Origin: Bombella pollinis
Lineage (GTDB): Bacteria > Pseudomonadota > Alphaproteobacteria > Acetobacterales > Acetobacteraceae
Direction of reading: 5' to 3'
DNA: 64,000 bases
NCBI RefSeq assembly: GCF_026385485.1
Contig: NZ_JANIDX010000001.1
Location: forward strand, 349,707 to 413,706
Shown here in pieces: positions 32,143-41,063 of this stretch; the stretch's first letter is position 1; each line of letters starts with the position of its first letter. The notes below the pieces were generated by a model. The model had not been told where the DNA came from. It worked only from the letters and a program-made list of their open reading frames with translations, and ran no database searches. The translations under genes and the position numbers were made by a program.

Positions 32143-33630
32143 ATGTCTATCATCTCACCCCTACAAATATCCGACTCTTTGTTTTTTCATGATGGTTCTT
32201 CATGGAATCACGATGACGTGAACAAACAACTCACCCATAGTCTTGCCGGCATGGATGATGGGGAATTGTTCCTCGAATATCGTGAGGATGAAACGCTTGG
32301 GCTGGAGAATGGCTTATTGCGGAATGTTGGCTTTACGCAATCTTCTGGTTTTGGGTTGCGTGGCGTTGTGGGGAGTCAGACCCTTTTTTCCCACTCGGAC
32401 CTTTTGGGGATGGACTCATTACAACGTGCGGCAGAAGGGTTCCGTCATATAGAGGTTGCGGCGTTACCACCCACCAACTCTGCTCCGCAAGGCACTGTAT
32501 CAGGGGCGGATAGATGGCATGCAATAGCCCTGTATAGCGGGACACATCCGCTAGAGGGGAGCCGCTTTACCCAGCGGGCAGATTTATTGCGCGAGATTGA
32601 CGCGTATGGCCGTGGGCTAGATGGCCGGGTCGTGCAAGTAAATGCCACATTGAACACGCAATGGCAGGTCGTACGGATTCTTCGCCCTGAGGCTTTGTGC
32701 CGTGGGGAGACTGGCCCGTTGGTGGATATTCGCCCGCTTGTGCGGTTGGATATTTCCGTGATGGTGGAGCAAGGGGGACGGCGAGAAAGTGGGCGTATGG
32801 GCCAAGGTGGCCGTTATGCGCTGGCCCGTTTGATGGCACCATCTTGTTGGCAAGCGATGACGCAAGAAGCCTTGCGGGAGGCTTTGGTGAATCTGGAGGC
32901 CGTTGCAGCCCCAGCGGGGGAGATGCCCGTGGTGTTAGGGGCGGGCTGGCCCGGTATTTTGTTGCATGAGGCCGTAGGCCATGGGTTGGAAGGGGATTTC
33001 AACCGGAAAGGGACATCCGTTTTCTCCGGCTGTGTGGGCCAGCGCATTGCTGCGCCGGGCGTTACGGTGTTGGATGATGGGACATTGCCAGAACGCCGGG
33101 GGTCGTTAATGATGGATGATGAAGGCACCCCGACAAGGCGCACTATGTTGATTGAGGATGGTATTCTGCAAGGTTATATGCAGGATCGGCTTAATGCTCG
33201 TTTGACGGGTGTTGCCCCGACGGGCAATGGGCGGCGTCAATCTTATGCGCATGCGCCTATGCCGCGTATGACCAACACCATCATGGCAGGCGGTCAGGCC
33301 TCGGAGGAGGAGATGATTCGCTCCACTAAAAGAGGGCTTTATGCGCGTAATTTTGGCGGTGGGCAGGTTGATATTACCTCCGGCAAGTTCGTCTTTGCGG
33401 CATCAGAGGCTTATATGATTGAGGAGGGGCGCATTACAGCCCCTGTGCGTGGTGCTACTTTGATTGGTAGTGGTGCCGATGTCATGCAGCAAATCAGCAT
33501 GATTGGGCCAGAGATGGCATTAGACCCCGGTATAGGGACATGCGGTAAGGCGGGGCAGGGTGTGCCTGTTGGTGTGGGGCAGCCGATGATAAAAGTGAGC
33601 GGGCTGACCATCGGCGGGACGGCCACTTAG
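32143..33630 (+). CDS. tldD: Zinc metalloprotease TldD
   Basis: TldD forms a heterodimer with TldE (PmbA) that degrades peptides; known roles are microcin maturation and antitoxin turnover in enterobacteria. The 495-aa protein has the HExxxH zinc motif in LHEAVGHGLEGDFN, SGCVGQRIAAPGVTV, and the C-terminal GKAGQGVPVGVGQP segment conserved in the family. An in-frame GTG lies 6 bases upstream. A GGGCT/AGCCC hairpin lies between it and divergent glnA. tldE is not in the window. Confidence 0.93.
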   Translation: MSIISPLQISDSLFFHDGSSWNHDDVNKQLTHSLAGMDDGELFLEYREDETLGLENGLLRNVGFTQSSGFGLRGVVGSQTLFSHSDLLGMDSLQRAAEGFRHIEVAALPPTNSAPQGTVSGADRWHAIALYSGTHPLEGSRFTQRADLLREIDAYGRGLDGRVVQVNATLNTQWQVVRILRPEALCRGETGPLVDIRPLVRLDISVMVEQGGRRESGRMGQGGRYALARLMAPSCWQAMTQEALREALVNLEAVAAPAGEMPVVLGAGWPGILLHEAVGHGLEGDFNRKGTSVFSGCVGQRIAAPGVTVLDDGTLPERRGSLMMDDEGTPTRRTMLIEDGILQGYMQDRLNARLTGVAPTGNGRRQSYAHAPMPRMTNTIMAGGQASEEEMIRSTKRGLYARNFGGGQVDITSGKFVFAASEAYMIEEGRITAPVRGATLIGSGADVMQQISMIGPEMALDPGIGTCGKAGQGVPVGVGQPMIKVSGLTIGGTAT

Positions 33631-33744
33631 AATCTTTTAAAAACAGTATATTACGGTGTGTTATTCTGTGTGCTTTTCTTTTTAAGGGGGCATAGATAAA
33701 ACAAATGGAATATGTTTCAGATATAAATATTTCTCATTACACTA

Positions 33745-33774
33745 TTGCAAAGTATCTTTTTGCTGTCGTAATGT
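33745..33774 (+). promoter_or_regulatory. Candidate promoter of the outer-membrane protein gene
   Basis: TTGCAA at 33745 is followed after 18 bases by TAATGT. It lies about 35 bases before the start codon at 33808, in an AT-rich 177-base gap. The spacing is close to sigma-70 type but the hexamers are imperfect. Confidence 0.3.
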
Positions 33775-33807
33775 TTTCGCATCAACAATTTTTGATGGTG
33801 CATCGCT

Positions 33808-34941
33808 ATGAAGAAGTCCGTGCGTTACGCAGCCCTTCTCTCCAGCCTCGTTGCAGGTACCTATGGTGCCACTGCGCAACTCTATGCTGCAGATGCAGCG
33901 GGGACTAATAGTGTTAGCACCATGTCTGATGATAAAGCGAAGGTGAAGTCTGTTAAAAAAGCAGACAAAACAGCGTCAACATCAACGCCTACAGTGGCGA
34001 CACAAGCCGCAACGCCCAAGCCGCCCGTTGTGCAGGTTGCTGAAAAACCAGCCTCTAAACCATTGCCAGAGCAGTGGTATACGGGCTCGCTTTACTCCCC
34101 TTCTCCCGCTTTGCCTGCCCCGGGGATGATTGCGGTGGAGCCGTATGTGGCGGCTGGTTTGCCTGCTGGTGCGTTTGATTCCAATGGTCACTTAAATACC
34201 CGCAAAGGGGCGGGGGGACAGCACTCTATTAGTCAGTTCTCCTTGGCAAAATACGGGATTACCGACCATCTGTCGCTCTATTTATTGCCGACTTATAGCT
34301 ATAGCTGGGGTGACCACCAGAAACATTCCGGTTTGAAGTTTAATGACCTGCCGGTGGAGTTTCAGTACCGTTTAACGCCACATTATACGCCATCCATCAC
34401 GCTTTATTTTGGTGTGAATACTCCAACAGGGGATTATAAAAACCTCTCCAATGCATCAGAGGGTGTGGGGCAAGGTGTTTGGGCGTTGCGTTACGGTGTG
34501 CATAGCCAGTTTGCGCTCCCCTTCTTTAAGCATGCGATGCGTGTGCGTCTTTGGGCGCAGGTGCGTCACCCCGTGGCCAGTACAAAATTGCGGAACATTA
34601 CGAGCTATGGGACAGAGAAAGGCTTTACAGGCCGCGGCCATGCTGGCCCATATGGGAATGAAGGTGGCTCTGTAGAGCTGGGGATTACAAAAAAATGGGT
34701 CTTTGCTTTAGACCTTTACCATGTTTGGTCCACGTCTAATTCGGTAAATGGATATAACCGTTATACGAATAAAAATATCCATTATCGGACAGGTTGGTCC
34801 GGTGCATTTAACGTAGGCCCGGGTATTGAATATAACTGGACGTCAAGCATCGGGGGAATCGTTGGTGTGATTTTACCGGTGGCAGGGCATAATACGTCTC
34901 GTTCTATTTCCCCACAGGTTGCGGTGTTCGCCGTCTTCTAA
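33808..34941 (+). CDS. Outer-membrane beta-barrel protein (transporter/MetA-pathway-like)
   Basis: A 377-aa exported protein. Residues 1-27 are a Sec signal (KKSVRYAALLSSLVAGTYG, cleavage after AQLYA). Residues 28-90 are a low-complexity Lys/Thr/Pro/Ala linker. From about 95 there are alternating strands (MIAVEPYVAAGL, HLSLYLLPTYSYSW, PSITLYFGVNTPTGDYKN) and a C-terminal aromatic residue, as expected for a barrel. NTPTGDY and the glycine-rich turns resemble putative phenol-degradation/porin barrel families. The cargo is unknown. It is monocistronic with its own terminator. Confidence 0.7.
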   Translation: MKKSVRYAALLSSLVAGTYGATAQLYAADAAGTNSVSTMSDDKAKVKSVKKADKTASTSTPTVATQAATPKPPVVQVAEKPASKPLPEQWYTGSLYSPSPALPAPGMIAVEPYVAAGLPAGAFDSNGHLNTRKGAGGQHSISQFSLAKYGITDHLSLYLLPTYSYSWGDHQKHSGLKFNDLPVEFQYRLTPHYTPSITLYFGVNTPTGDYKNLSNASEGVGQGVWALRYGVHSQFALPFFKHAMRVRLWAQVRHPVASTKLRNITSYGTEKGFTGRGHAGPYGNEGGSVELGITKKWVFALDLYHVWSTSNSVNGYNRYTNKNIHYRTGWSGAFNVGPGIEYNWTSSIGGIVGVILPVAGHNTSRSISPQVAVFAVF

Positions 34942-34970
34942 GAGCTAAGTTTGTTAGAGCGGGCTTTTTT

Positions 34971-35005
34971 CCCCTCGTCTCCTTTAAAGGGACGAGGGGT
35001 TTTTT
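34971..35005 (+). terminator. Terminator after the outer-membrane protein gene
   Basis: CCCCTCGTC and GACGAGGGG form a 9-bp stem followed by TTTTTT. A T-run also precedes the stem, and the yggT stop follows 4 bases later, so it may serve only the plus strand. Confidence 0.8.
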
Positions 35006-35008
35006 GTA

Positions 35009-35332
35009 TTAGGCATGTGTTAAGAATACTAATTTGAAGATCGTTTTAAAGATAAAGTGGGGAGCATATTGGATAGTAAGTAATAGCACTAACGGTGAGA
35101 AATCCATTATCCCTGTAGGGGGGAGGATATTACGAATGGGTTGTAATACAGGCTCCACCAAACGTGCAAGCATCTCGGTAAGGGCTTGTATAAATCGGTT
35201 GGAGCGGGGGTCAATAACGTCAAAGTTGATGGCCATTGTGGCGAAGCAATAAGCAAGGATGATCCATGTATAAATATCCAGCACCATCAAAATAAGATTG
35301 ACGATAAACATATAAAGATTAGCAGCAGTCAT
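35009..35332 (-). CDS. YggT family membrane protein
   Basis: A 107-aa inner-membrane protein with two hydrophobic regions (LYMFIVNLILMVLDIYTWIIL and FSPLVLLLTIQYAPHFIF). The central motif RLVEPVLQPIRNILPPTGIMDFSPLV is the YggT signature. The family has been linked to osmotic tolerance and, by its CcmB/YlmG relatives, to division-site or cytochrome assembly, but the function is not settled. The Shine-Dalgarno is poor. It is single-gene, between the porin gene and tRNA-Ala. Confidence 0.85.
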   Translation of the reverse strand: MTAANLYMFIVNLILMVLDIYTWIILAYCFATMAINFDVIDPRSNRFIQALTEMLARLVEPVLQPIRNILPPTGIMDFSPLVLLLTIQYAPHFIFKTIFKLVFLTHA

Positions 35333-35461
35333 AAAAGGTGATGTCCCTGATACGAATTAGGTATAATCCCCTATGTAGCAGGCTTTGCTAAGTCTGACGA
35401 TATGAAAGCGAATGAAAGGCGGGGTTTCTATAACCGTGTGGCTTATTTATACGCTTTTACC

Positions 35462-35490
35462 TTGACAGGTAAGAGCCTACATGGTGTTTA
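35462..35490 (+). promoter_or_regulatory. Promoter of tRNA-Ala
   Basis: A consensus TTGACA at 35462-35467 is followed after 17 bases by TGTTTA (or after 18 by GTTTAT), placing transcription start just before the tRNA at 35506. Confidence 0.6.
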
Positions 35491-35505
35491 TAGGGCAGAC
35501 ATCAT

Positions 35506-35581
35506 GGGGCTATAGCTCAGTTGGGAGAGCGCCTCGTTCGCAATGAGGAGGCCAGGGGTTCGAATCCCCTTAGCTCCACCA
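35506..35581 (+). tRNA. tRNA-Ala (anticodon CGC)
   Basis: A full cloverleaf is visible. The acceptor arm GGGGCTA pairs with TAGCTCC, and the D arm contains AGCTCAGTTGGGAGAGC. The anticodon stem CCTCG/TGAGG (with one G-T pair) holds the loop TTCGCAA. The T arm is AGGGGTTCGAATCCCCT. The 3' CCA is encoded. The anticodon CGC reads GCG alanine codons. Confidence 0.95.
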
Positions 35582-35692
35582 TGATTTCCCCCTTTAAAAG
35601 CTGTGTGTTTAAGAGGATATCAGGGTGTAAAAACCCCCCTTCTTATATTGTGCATATGGGCAAAGCACGCATGAGAAGGGGGGATAAAACTA

Positions 35693-36283
35693 TTATGGTG
35701 TTGTGGGGATAGAGCGAGAAATATGATCCGCTAACTGCACCACAAGGTTACGCATCAGGGCTGCGATATCGGCATCAGTATTCGCGGGGCCTTCTGCGGA
35801 GAGATGGACAATATTCTGTGTGATGGGTTTTGTTGAATCATGAGGGACAATCGCCCAATGGGCGTTTAATACGGCGTGATGATTCACATCGACATCAAAC
35901 TCCGAAATCGCAACCATCACGCGCATATTAGCTGCTTCGATCAAAGGTTGATCTGTAAAGAGCATATGCGGTTGGGTTGCGGCGATCTCGTTTGTGATGA
36001 GGTCGGTCACCCCAAGGGAAAGGCGCGTAACCCAGCGGGCGTTTTGGCTGCGGCGAATTTCTTCTCCATTACGGGAGATAATATCTTGGCAGTCCAAATA
36101 ATCGGGTATGACCACGCGATCAATCGCCACGATAGTTGCATTAGGGGGAACCCGAAATGACTTATCGTCACTATGAGCAGGAATCCCCAATGTGTAGAGG
36201 CGCAAAGCAGGAGAAGCGCAGCCAGTAAGGAGAGCGCAGCCCCCCAAGAGAGCAAGAGCAGTGCGGCGGAAAGGAAACATCAT
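35693..36283 (-). CDS. ABC transport auxiliary lipoprotein (PqiC-like)
   Basis: A 196-aa outer-membrane lipoprotein: a positively charged start (MFPFRRTALALLGG) and the lipobox LLTGC fix the lipidated Cys at about residue 22. It continues with LRLYTLG and the conserved IAIDRVVIPDYLDCQDIISR strand of the PqiC/ABC auxiliary family. It starts in the last 4 bases of mlaD (ATGA-type overlap). It is the last gene of a four-gene MCE lipid transport operon and probably anchors the system at the outer membrane. Confidence 0.82.
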   Translation of the reverse strand: MMFPFRRTALALLGGCALLTGCASPALRLYTLGIPAHSDDKSFRVPPNATIVAIDRVVIPDYLDCQDIISRNGEEIRRSQNARWVTRLSLGVTDLITNEIAATQPHMLFTDQPLIEAANMRVMVAISEFDVDVNHHAVLNAHWAIVPHDSTKPITQNIVHLSAEGPANTDADIAALMRNLVVQLADHISRSIPTTP

Positions 36284-37236
36284 GGCTTGCGTCCCATCAG
36301 TAGGAGTTGCGGGTTGCGTTCTACATCGCTTGCAAAACCGCGAAGCGAGGCCGCTGTGACAGCAATATCACGCAGGGCGGCATCCAAATTAGCACGATCA
36401 GCAGAGCGTTCGGAGAGGATATCTTGCAGGGAATCCAGCGTCTTAGTGGCTGAGACGAGCGTCATATGAAGGTCCTTCCCGCGCTGGTTAAGTTCACCTG
36501 TGCCCGCATCAAGGAGCTGGTTCATCTTCAGCAAGGTATCATCAAGGCGCGCATGAAGGTCCTTGATGGTCTCAGTGGCAGCGAGAACGGTATCTTGTGC
36601 ATGGTCGGAGGTTGTTTTGACGCTATCAATCAAGGGCGGTAGTTTCTGGCGCAGAGTGTCGCTCAGTGCGGTGATGGACAGAATGGCCGTATCAGCATGC
36701 TCGCTAATATCCTTGATGGGAATCTGCTCTAATGTGTTTTTCAGCTTCTCCATAGTTGATAGACGCACGGGGATTTCCGGTAGATTTGTAATCCGAGGAT
36801 GAAATACAGCCGGGACAGATTTATCAAAATCCAACTCAATATCGGACTGCCCAGTAACTAAACTTTGCAGATTCAACCCAGCGCGTAGCCCATTATCAAT
36901 CATCTCTTGGAACTTAATGCGGGTATGGTCCGGCATATCGTGGACAACATGCATTTGGCTAGGCTCTAACGTGATAATAACAGGGATATAGGCCTTCTTA
37001 TCCTGTGGGTCGAAATGGAGGGTGATGCTTTTCACCGACCCAACCTTCACCCCACGGAAGTTTACAGGGGCACCGACAGAGAGACCAGAGATGGAGTTTT
37101 GGAAGACCAGCGCGACCTCCTTTGTAGAGGAAAATAAGCGCATATGGCCAAACGCCATAATGATAAAGATAAGCAGCACGCTGCCAAGGATCACAAACGC
37201 GCCGATTTGGGTTTTTTTGTTTGTGGTATCAGACAT
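36280..37236 (-). CDS. mlaD: MlaD/MCE-domain substrate-binding protein
   Basis: A 318-aa inner-membrane-anchored periplasmic protein of the MCE family that shuttles phospholipids between membranes. Residues 11-30 form the signal anchor (GAFVILGSVLLIFIIMAFGH). The MCE domain (about 38-120) has VALVFQNSISGLSVGAPVNFRGVKVGSV. After it comes a long helical region (about 165-300) predicted to form a coiled barrel or needle. It overlaps mlaF by 8 bases and the lipoprotein gene by 4. The long helical tail separates it from the short MlaD at 46195. Confidence 0.88.
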   Translation of the reverse strand: MSDTTNKKTQIGAFVILGSVLLIFIIMAFGHMRLFSSTKEVALVFQNSISGLSVGAPVNFRGVKVGSVKSITLHFDPQDKKAYIPVIITLEPSQMHVVHDMPDHTRIKFQEMIDNGLRAGLNLQSLVTGQSDIELDFDKSVPAVFHPRITNLPEIPVRLSTMEKLKNTLEQIPIKDISEHADTAILSITALSDTLRQKLPPLIDSVKTTSDHAQDTVLAATETIKDLHARLDDTLLKMNQLLDAGTGELNQRGKDLHMTLVSATKTLDSLQDILSERSADRANLDAALRDIAVTAASLRGFASDVERNPQLLLMGRKP

Positions 37237-38020
37237 GCTGTTCGGCCTTCTGTTCTGTCTGGGAGGGGATGGTGGCAGAGCGATGCATGAAGGCTGTCAC
37301 CTCCGGAATAGTACAATCAAGGAGCGCACGCGGCGAGCCATGGGTGATGGGCCTATGCGTTTTTGCATCTAAGAAGATGCCGTCATCAGCAATTGTAAGA
37401 AGGCTGGGTAGCTCGTGACTTACAATGACGATTGTCGCACCAAGCCCATCACGGAGGCTGAGGATGAGGTCATCCAAACGCGCCGATGTGATGGGGTCTA
37501 ACCCTGCTGAGGGCTCGTCAAAGAATAAAATATCAGGCTCTAAGGCGATAGCACGAGCAAGGCCTGCACGCTTGCACATACCGCCTGATATTTCATAAGG
37601 GAAAAGGTCTATCGCATGTTCCATCCCAACAAGGCCGAGCTTGAGCCTGACAAGCTCGGTAATTTCGGCTTGGCTGAGGGATGTAAACATTTCTAACGGG
37701 AGGGCAACATTCTCGCCCACTGTCATGGAGCTCCATAGCGCACCACTTTGGAAGAGAACACCATAGCGGCGGTTAATCGCTGTACGGCGGTCATCAGGCT
37801 GAGCCCAGTAATCTTCTCCTCCAACCATGATCTGCCCTGCTGTAGGGCGGAGCAAGCCTACAATACTGCGGAGAAGTGTGCTCTTGCCGCAACCGGATCC
37901 ACCCATAACCGCAAAGATAGATCCGCGTTTAAGGTCGAACGAAACATTCTGTTGGATGATCTTTGGGCCGAAGGATAATTGCAAATCGCGGACGGAGATA
38001 AGTGTTTCTTGCTCAGACAT
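37229..38020 (-). CDS. mlaF: Lipid ABC transporter ATP-binding protein (MlaF-like)
   Basis: A 263-aa ATPase of the MCE-linked importer/exporter. Walker A is GGSGCGKSTLLRS, the signature is ISGGMCKRAGLARA (with Met-Cys in place of the usual residues), Walker B is ILFFDEPSAGLDP, and the H-loop His is in VSHELP. It is most similar to Ttg2A/MlaF types. ATG 38020 is used; a TTG 3 bases earlier is also in frame. It follows mlaE by a few bases and overlaps mlaD. Confidence 0.92.
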   Translation of the reverse strand: MSEQETLISVRDLQLSFGPKIIQQNVSFDLKRGSIFAVMGGSGCGKSTLLRSIVGLLRPTAGQIMVGGEDYWAQPDDRRTAINRRYGVLFQSGALWSSMTVGENVALPLEMFTSLSQAEITELVRLKLGLVGMEHAIDLFPYEISGGMCKRAGLARAIALEPDILFFDEPSAGLDPITSARLDDLILSLRDGLGATIVIVSHELPSLLTIADDGIFLDAKTHRPITHGSPRALLDCTIPEVTAFMHRSATIPSQTEQKAEQHV

Positions 38021-38023
38021 CAA

Positions 38024-39184
38024 TCAAATCCCGACAGCATTAGCAATAACGGCGAATACAGCATCCAAGGCGATGATGCCCACAATCCCAATCACAACAG
38101 CGCGTGTGGCGGCGATACCAACATCAGCCGCGCTACGGCCTGCTTTAAGGCCGACACGGCAAGCGGCAAGAGCGATAAAAGCGGCAAAGAAAAGAGATTT
38201 GATGAACCCAAAAACAAACTGGCTAATCTCAACACCATCGAATGTCGCGAGCCAGTACCCAATGGGGGAAATATCCATCATGCCCATAGCGACAACAAAG
38301 CCGCCAAAGATGGAGACCATCGTACCATAGAGGTAAAGCAGCGGCATCATAATGACGAGCGAGAGGATGGAGGGCAGTAAAATATAGCCCGAAACGGGGA
38401 TGCCCGTCACTTGGAGAGCATCGATCTCCTCATTCCCCAACATGGTAGAGATGCGTGCCGCATAAGCCCCGCCGGTACGCCCTGCCATGATGATGGCCGT
38501 CATGATGGCGGAAATCTCACGTGCGGAGGCAATCCCTACGAGGTTGGTGACATAAATCTCCGCAGCGAACTTACGCAGTTCAATCAGCCCAACAAAGGCT
38601 AAAATAGCCCCAACAAGGAAGTTAACGATACTGACAATTAACAAAGCGGAGGGACCGGCATTCCAGACATCAACGAGGAGGTCTTTTAGGCGCATGGCAC
38701 TCTTACCGCGGAAGGCCTGCATGGCCCCCCGGAAGACATCCATCGTAAGGGTCGCCATTGTGCCAATCTCATTAAGATTGTTCAGGCATTTACCCCCGAC
38801 ACGAGAGAGGAAGCCCTCATGATGCTCTTGATGAGGGGTAACCTCAGCGGGTTTATCTGGCAATAAAGCGAGCAAACGCTGTGCGGAATCTGGGAGTGTT
38901 TGCTCATCCAAGGTAAGAGAGGCCTGACACGCCGCTTTTTTAACGTCCCATAAAAAGGCGATGAGGCTGACATCCCAATTCTGGAGGCCCGTGACATCAA
39001 CCGTTACTGTCTTATCTGCAATAGAGGCAACAGAGGCGAAGCTATCTTGTGGGAAGTTTATGCCATTCTGCGTTTGGATGTTCCATGTGCCCTTGAGGGC
39101 GAGGCACAAACGCCCCTTGCTCTCTTGGAGGGCCCAAGAGGGTGCAGGAGAGGAGGTAGCGGCTCGCATTTCCGTCACAGGCAT
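38024..39184 (-). CDS. mlaE: MlaE-type permease with N-terminal STAS domain
   Basis: A 386-aa inner-membrane permease of a phospholipid ABC transporter. Residues 1-120 form a soluble STAS-like domain (TVDVTGLQNWDVSLIAFLWDV), the role filled by the separate MlaB in E. coli. Residues 130-386 are the MlaE permease with NFLVGAILAFVGLIELRKF, the conserved AGRTGGAYAARISTM and EEIDALQVTGI. It is the first gene of the operon mlaE-mlaF-mlaD-lipoprotein. The promoter probably lies in the AT-rich gap 39185-39360. Confidence 0.9.
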   Translation of the reverse strand: MPVTEMRAATSSPAPSWALQESKGRLCLALKGTWNIQTQNGINFPQDSFASVASIADKTVTVDVTGLQNWDVSLIAFLWDVKKAACQASLTLDEQTLPDSAQRLLALLPDKPAEVTPHQEHHEGFLSRVGGKCLNNLNEIGTMATLTMDVFRGAMQAFRGKSAMRLKDLLVDVWNAGPSALLIVSIVNFLVGAILAFVGLIELRKFAAEIYVTNLVGIASAREISAIMTAIIMAGRTGGAYAARISTMLGNEEIDALQVTGIPVSGYILLPSILSLVIMMPLLYLYGTMVSIFGGFVVAMGMMDISPIGYWLATFDGVEISQFVFGFIKSLFFAAFIALAACRVGLKAGRSAADVGIAATRAVVIGIVGIIALDAVFAVIANAVGI

Positions 39185-39360
39185 AAGGCCAGTCCTTGCT
39201 GTGCCCTTACTGTGGGGCGTTGGGTAGGATGCGACATCGTTATGCCAATAAAGCGTCTCATAATGAAAACCCTATAACATAAATGTAAGAAAAGCGAGGG
39301 GGCGGGAGAGGGTATGCTGTAAGATTATTTCTATATTTCAAGAGGTTTTTAGAAAGGGAA

Positions 39361-41022
39361 TTACTCATGTGCGGCATAAAGTCGCAGATGCATTTTCCGG
39401 CCATTAGAGTAATTCAGCCCCTCAAATTGATCATAAAGAATTGCGCTTTCTCCTTGTTGTTTTAAAGCGTGCAGAAACTCTGCTTCATCGCGTTGGTCTA
39501 TCAGGGCGAGGGCACAATGTGCATCTTCATGTAAGGCTTGAGCAGCGGCTATGGTGGGTAGGATGCGTGTCGCCCCGCCAGTTAAAAAGATGAGACTTGG
39601 CTCTTTATAGGATGGGGAGAGCAGGGGGCTTTCTTGGCAGGGGCGAAGTTGCTCAAAACTATGGGCTATACGAGGCGAAAGTTGGATGCTGGTAAGGTGG
39701 GGGATTAGGCATAAGAAAAGCCCCATCTCACTTAACAACGCGGCACCAAGGGAGCAAAAGGCCCCTTCTCGCCATTTTTGTTGGTAGATAAACCACCCCG
39801 TGGCGATGAGGAGCGGGAGGCTACCATAAAGGGGGATGAAGCTATCGGTAAAGAAGTGCCCTTCCATAGCGTAAAGGAGCAAAGGCACCGCAGCAGAGAG
39901 CAGCAGCCCTATACTTAACCAAAGGGTTGCATAAATCCCGACCCCTATTTTGGCCCAGAGGGTACGCAGTGGGGTGCATGGCCAGTTGAGCAAGCTAGCG
40001 GCTGTGAGAATGGCAATGGCGGGATAGGTGGGCAGAACATAATGGGGGAGTTTAGTCGCGAGGCACTCAAAAAACAGCCAATGAGGGATAATCCAGCAGA
40101 GGAGAAAGAGAAGCTCCGGCTCTTTTCGTTTCTGCCAAAGGGTGGGTAAGGCGCGGAGGGCATAAAGGGCACATGGCCAGCATGCGAGCGAGACAAGCAG
40201 AAGGTAATAACCGGGAGGAAAGCCATGTGCTTCTTGTCCACTGGTGATTTTACCGAGCAGATTATGGCCTACAGCACGGCGGAAGAACTCCCCATGGCTG
40301 ACAAAAGCAATGCTTATACACCATGGCAAAACGATTAACGCACTGATTATCCATCCCCAAGCGGGCCGTAAATGCCGCCAGAGGGTAAGGGTGCGTGTGG
40401 CCAAACAAAGGGCGAGGAGTGTCCCAAAGCTAGGGATGAGAACGATGGGGCCTTTGAGCATCAACCCCATGCCAAGGGCGCACCAATAAAGGATGCTGTA
40501 GCCGCAAGGTGTTTTTATATGGGCGCGTGCATCTTCAAAATGCCGGAGGAGGAGGGCTTGCAAGCACAGAATATCTAGCAAAAGGACGCTATCAATCGTG
40601 GCCATTCGGCTTTCTGCGGCAAAGAGAGGCGTCACCAATAGAAAGCCAGCAGCGAGCAGCCCCGTTTTTGGCCCAAAGAGGCGCGCGCCAATCCATGCGG
40701 TGAGGAGTGTACTTAAAATAGATGCTACGAGGCTGGGCAGACGATACGGCCAAGTGTGATGGCGCAGGGTTGTATCATGCGTGATGAACTCTGTGATTTT
40801 AACAGCACCGGCCTCTAACCAATAGATGCCAGCAGGCTGATGATAGCGAGGCTGGTCTTGGAAGCGAATATCGAGGAAGTTACCCGTTGCCAGCATCTGC
40901 GCGGTAGCTTGCATATAGCGTGGCTCGTCCCGGTCTAGCGGGGGGAGGCTAAGCCGCCCTGGCAGAGCGAGTAAAAAGGCTAACAAGCCAAGCACAATAT
41001 AATGACGGGATGAGAGGGTCAT
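39361..41022 (-). CDS. ArnT-like family 39 glycosyltransferase
   Basis: A 553-aa polytopic membrane protein (about 11-12 helices) of the GT39/ArnT/PMT_2 superfamily that transfers a sugar from a polyprenyl-phosphate donor. The first periplasmic loop has the catalytic-type motif LPPLDRDEPRYMQATAQML, and FQDQPRYHQPAGIYWLEA follows. The C-terminal soluble part is short. In enterobacteria such enzymes modify lipid A; acetic acid bacteria could use it for lipid A or another envelope glycan. It follows a DPM1-like GT2, its probable donor-making partner, by 42 bases. Confidence 0.8.
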   Translation of the reverse strand: MTLSSRHYIVLGLLAFLLALPGRLSLPPLDRDEPRYMQATAQMLATGNFLDIRFQDQPRYHQPAGIYWLEAGAVKITEFITHDTTLRHHTWPYRLPSLVASILSTLLTAWIGARLFGPKTGLLAAGFLLVTPLFAAESRMATIDSVLLLDILCLQALLLRHFEDARAHIKTPCGYSILYWCALGMGLMLKGPIVLIPSFGTLLALCLATRTLTLWRHLRPAWGWIISALIVLPWCISIAFVSHGEFFRRAVGHNLLGKITSGQEAHGFPPGYYLLLVSLACWPCALYALRALPTLWQKRKEPELLFLLCWIIPHWLFFECLATKLPHYVLPTYPAIAILTAASLLNWPCTPLRTLWAKIGVGIYATLWLSIGLLLSAAVPLLLYAMEGHFFTDSFIPLYGSLPLLIATGWFIYQQKWREGAFCSLGAALLSEMGLFLCLIPHLTSIQLSPRIAHSFEQLRPCQESPLLSPSYKEPSLIFLTGGATRILPTIAAAQALHEDAHCALALIDQRDEAEFLHALKQQGESAILYDQFEGLNYSNGRKMHLRLYAAHE

Positions 41023-41063
41023 AAAAGGCAGGCTTGCAAAGGGGGAAGGATACAGAGAGAGGC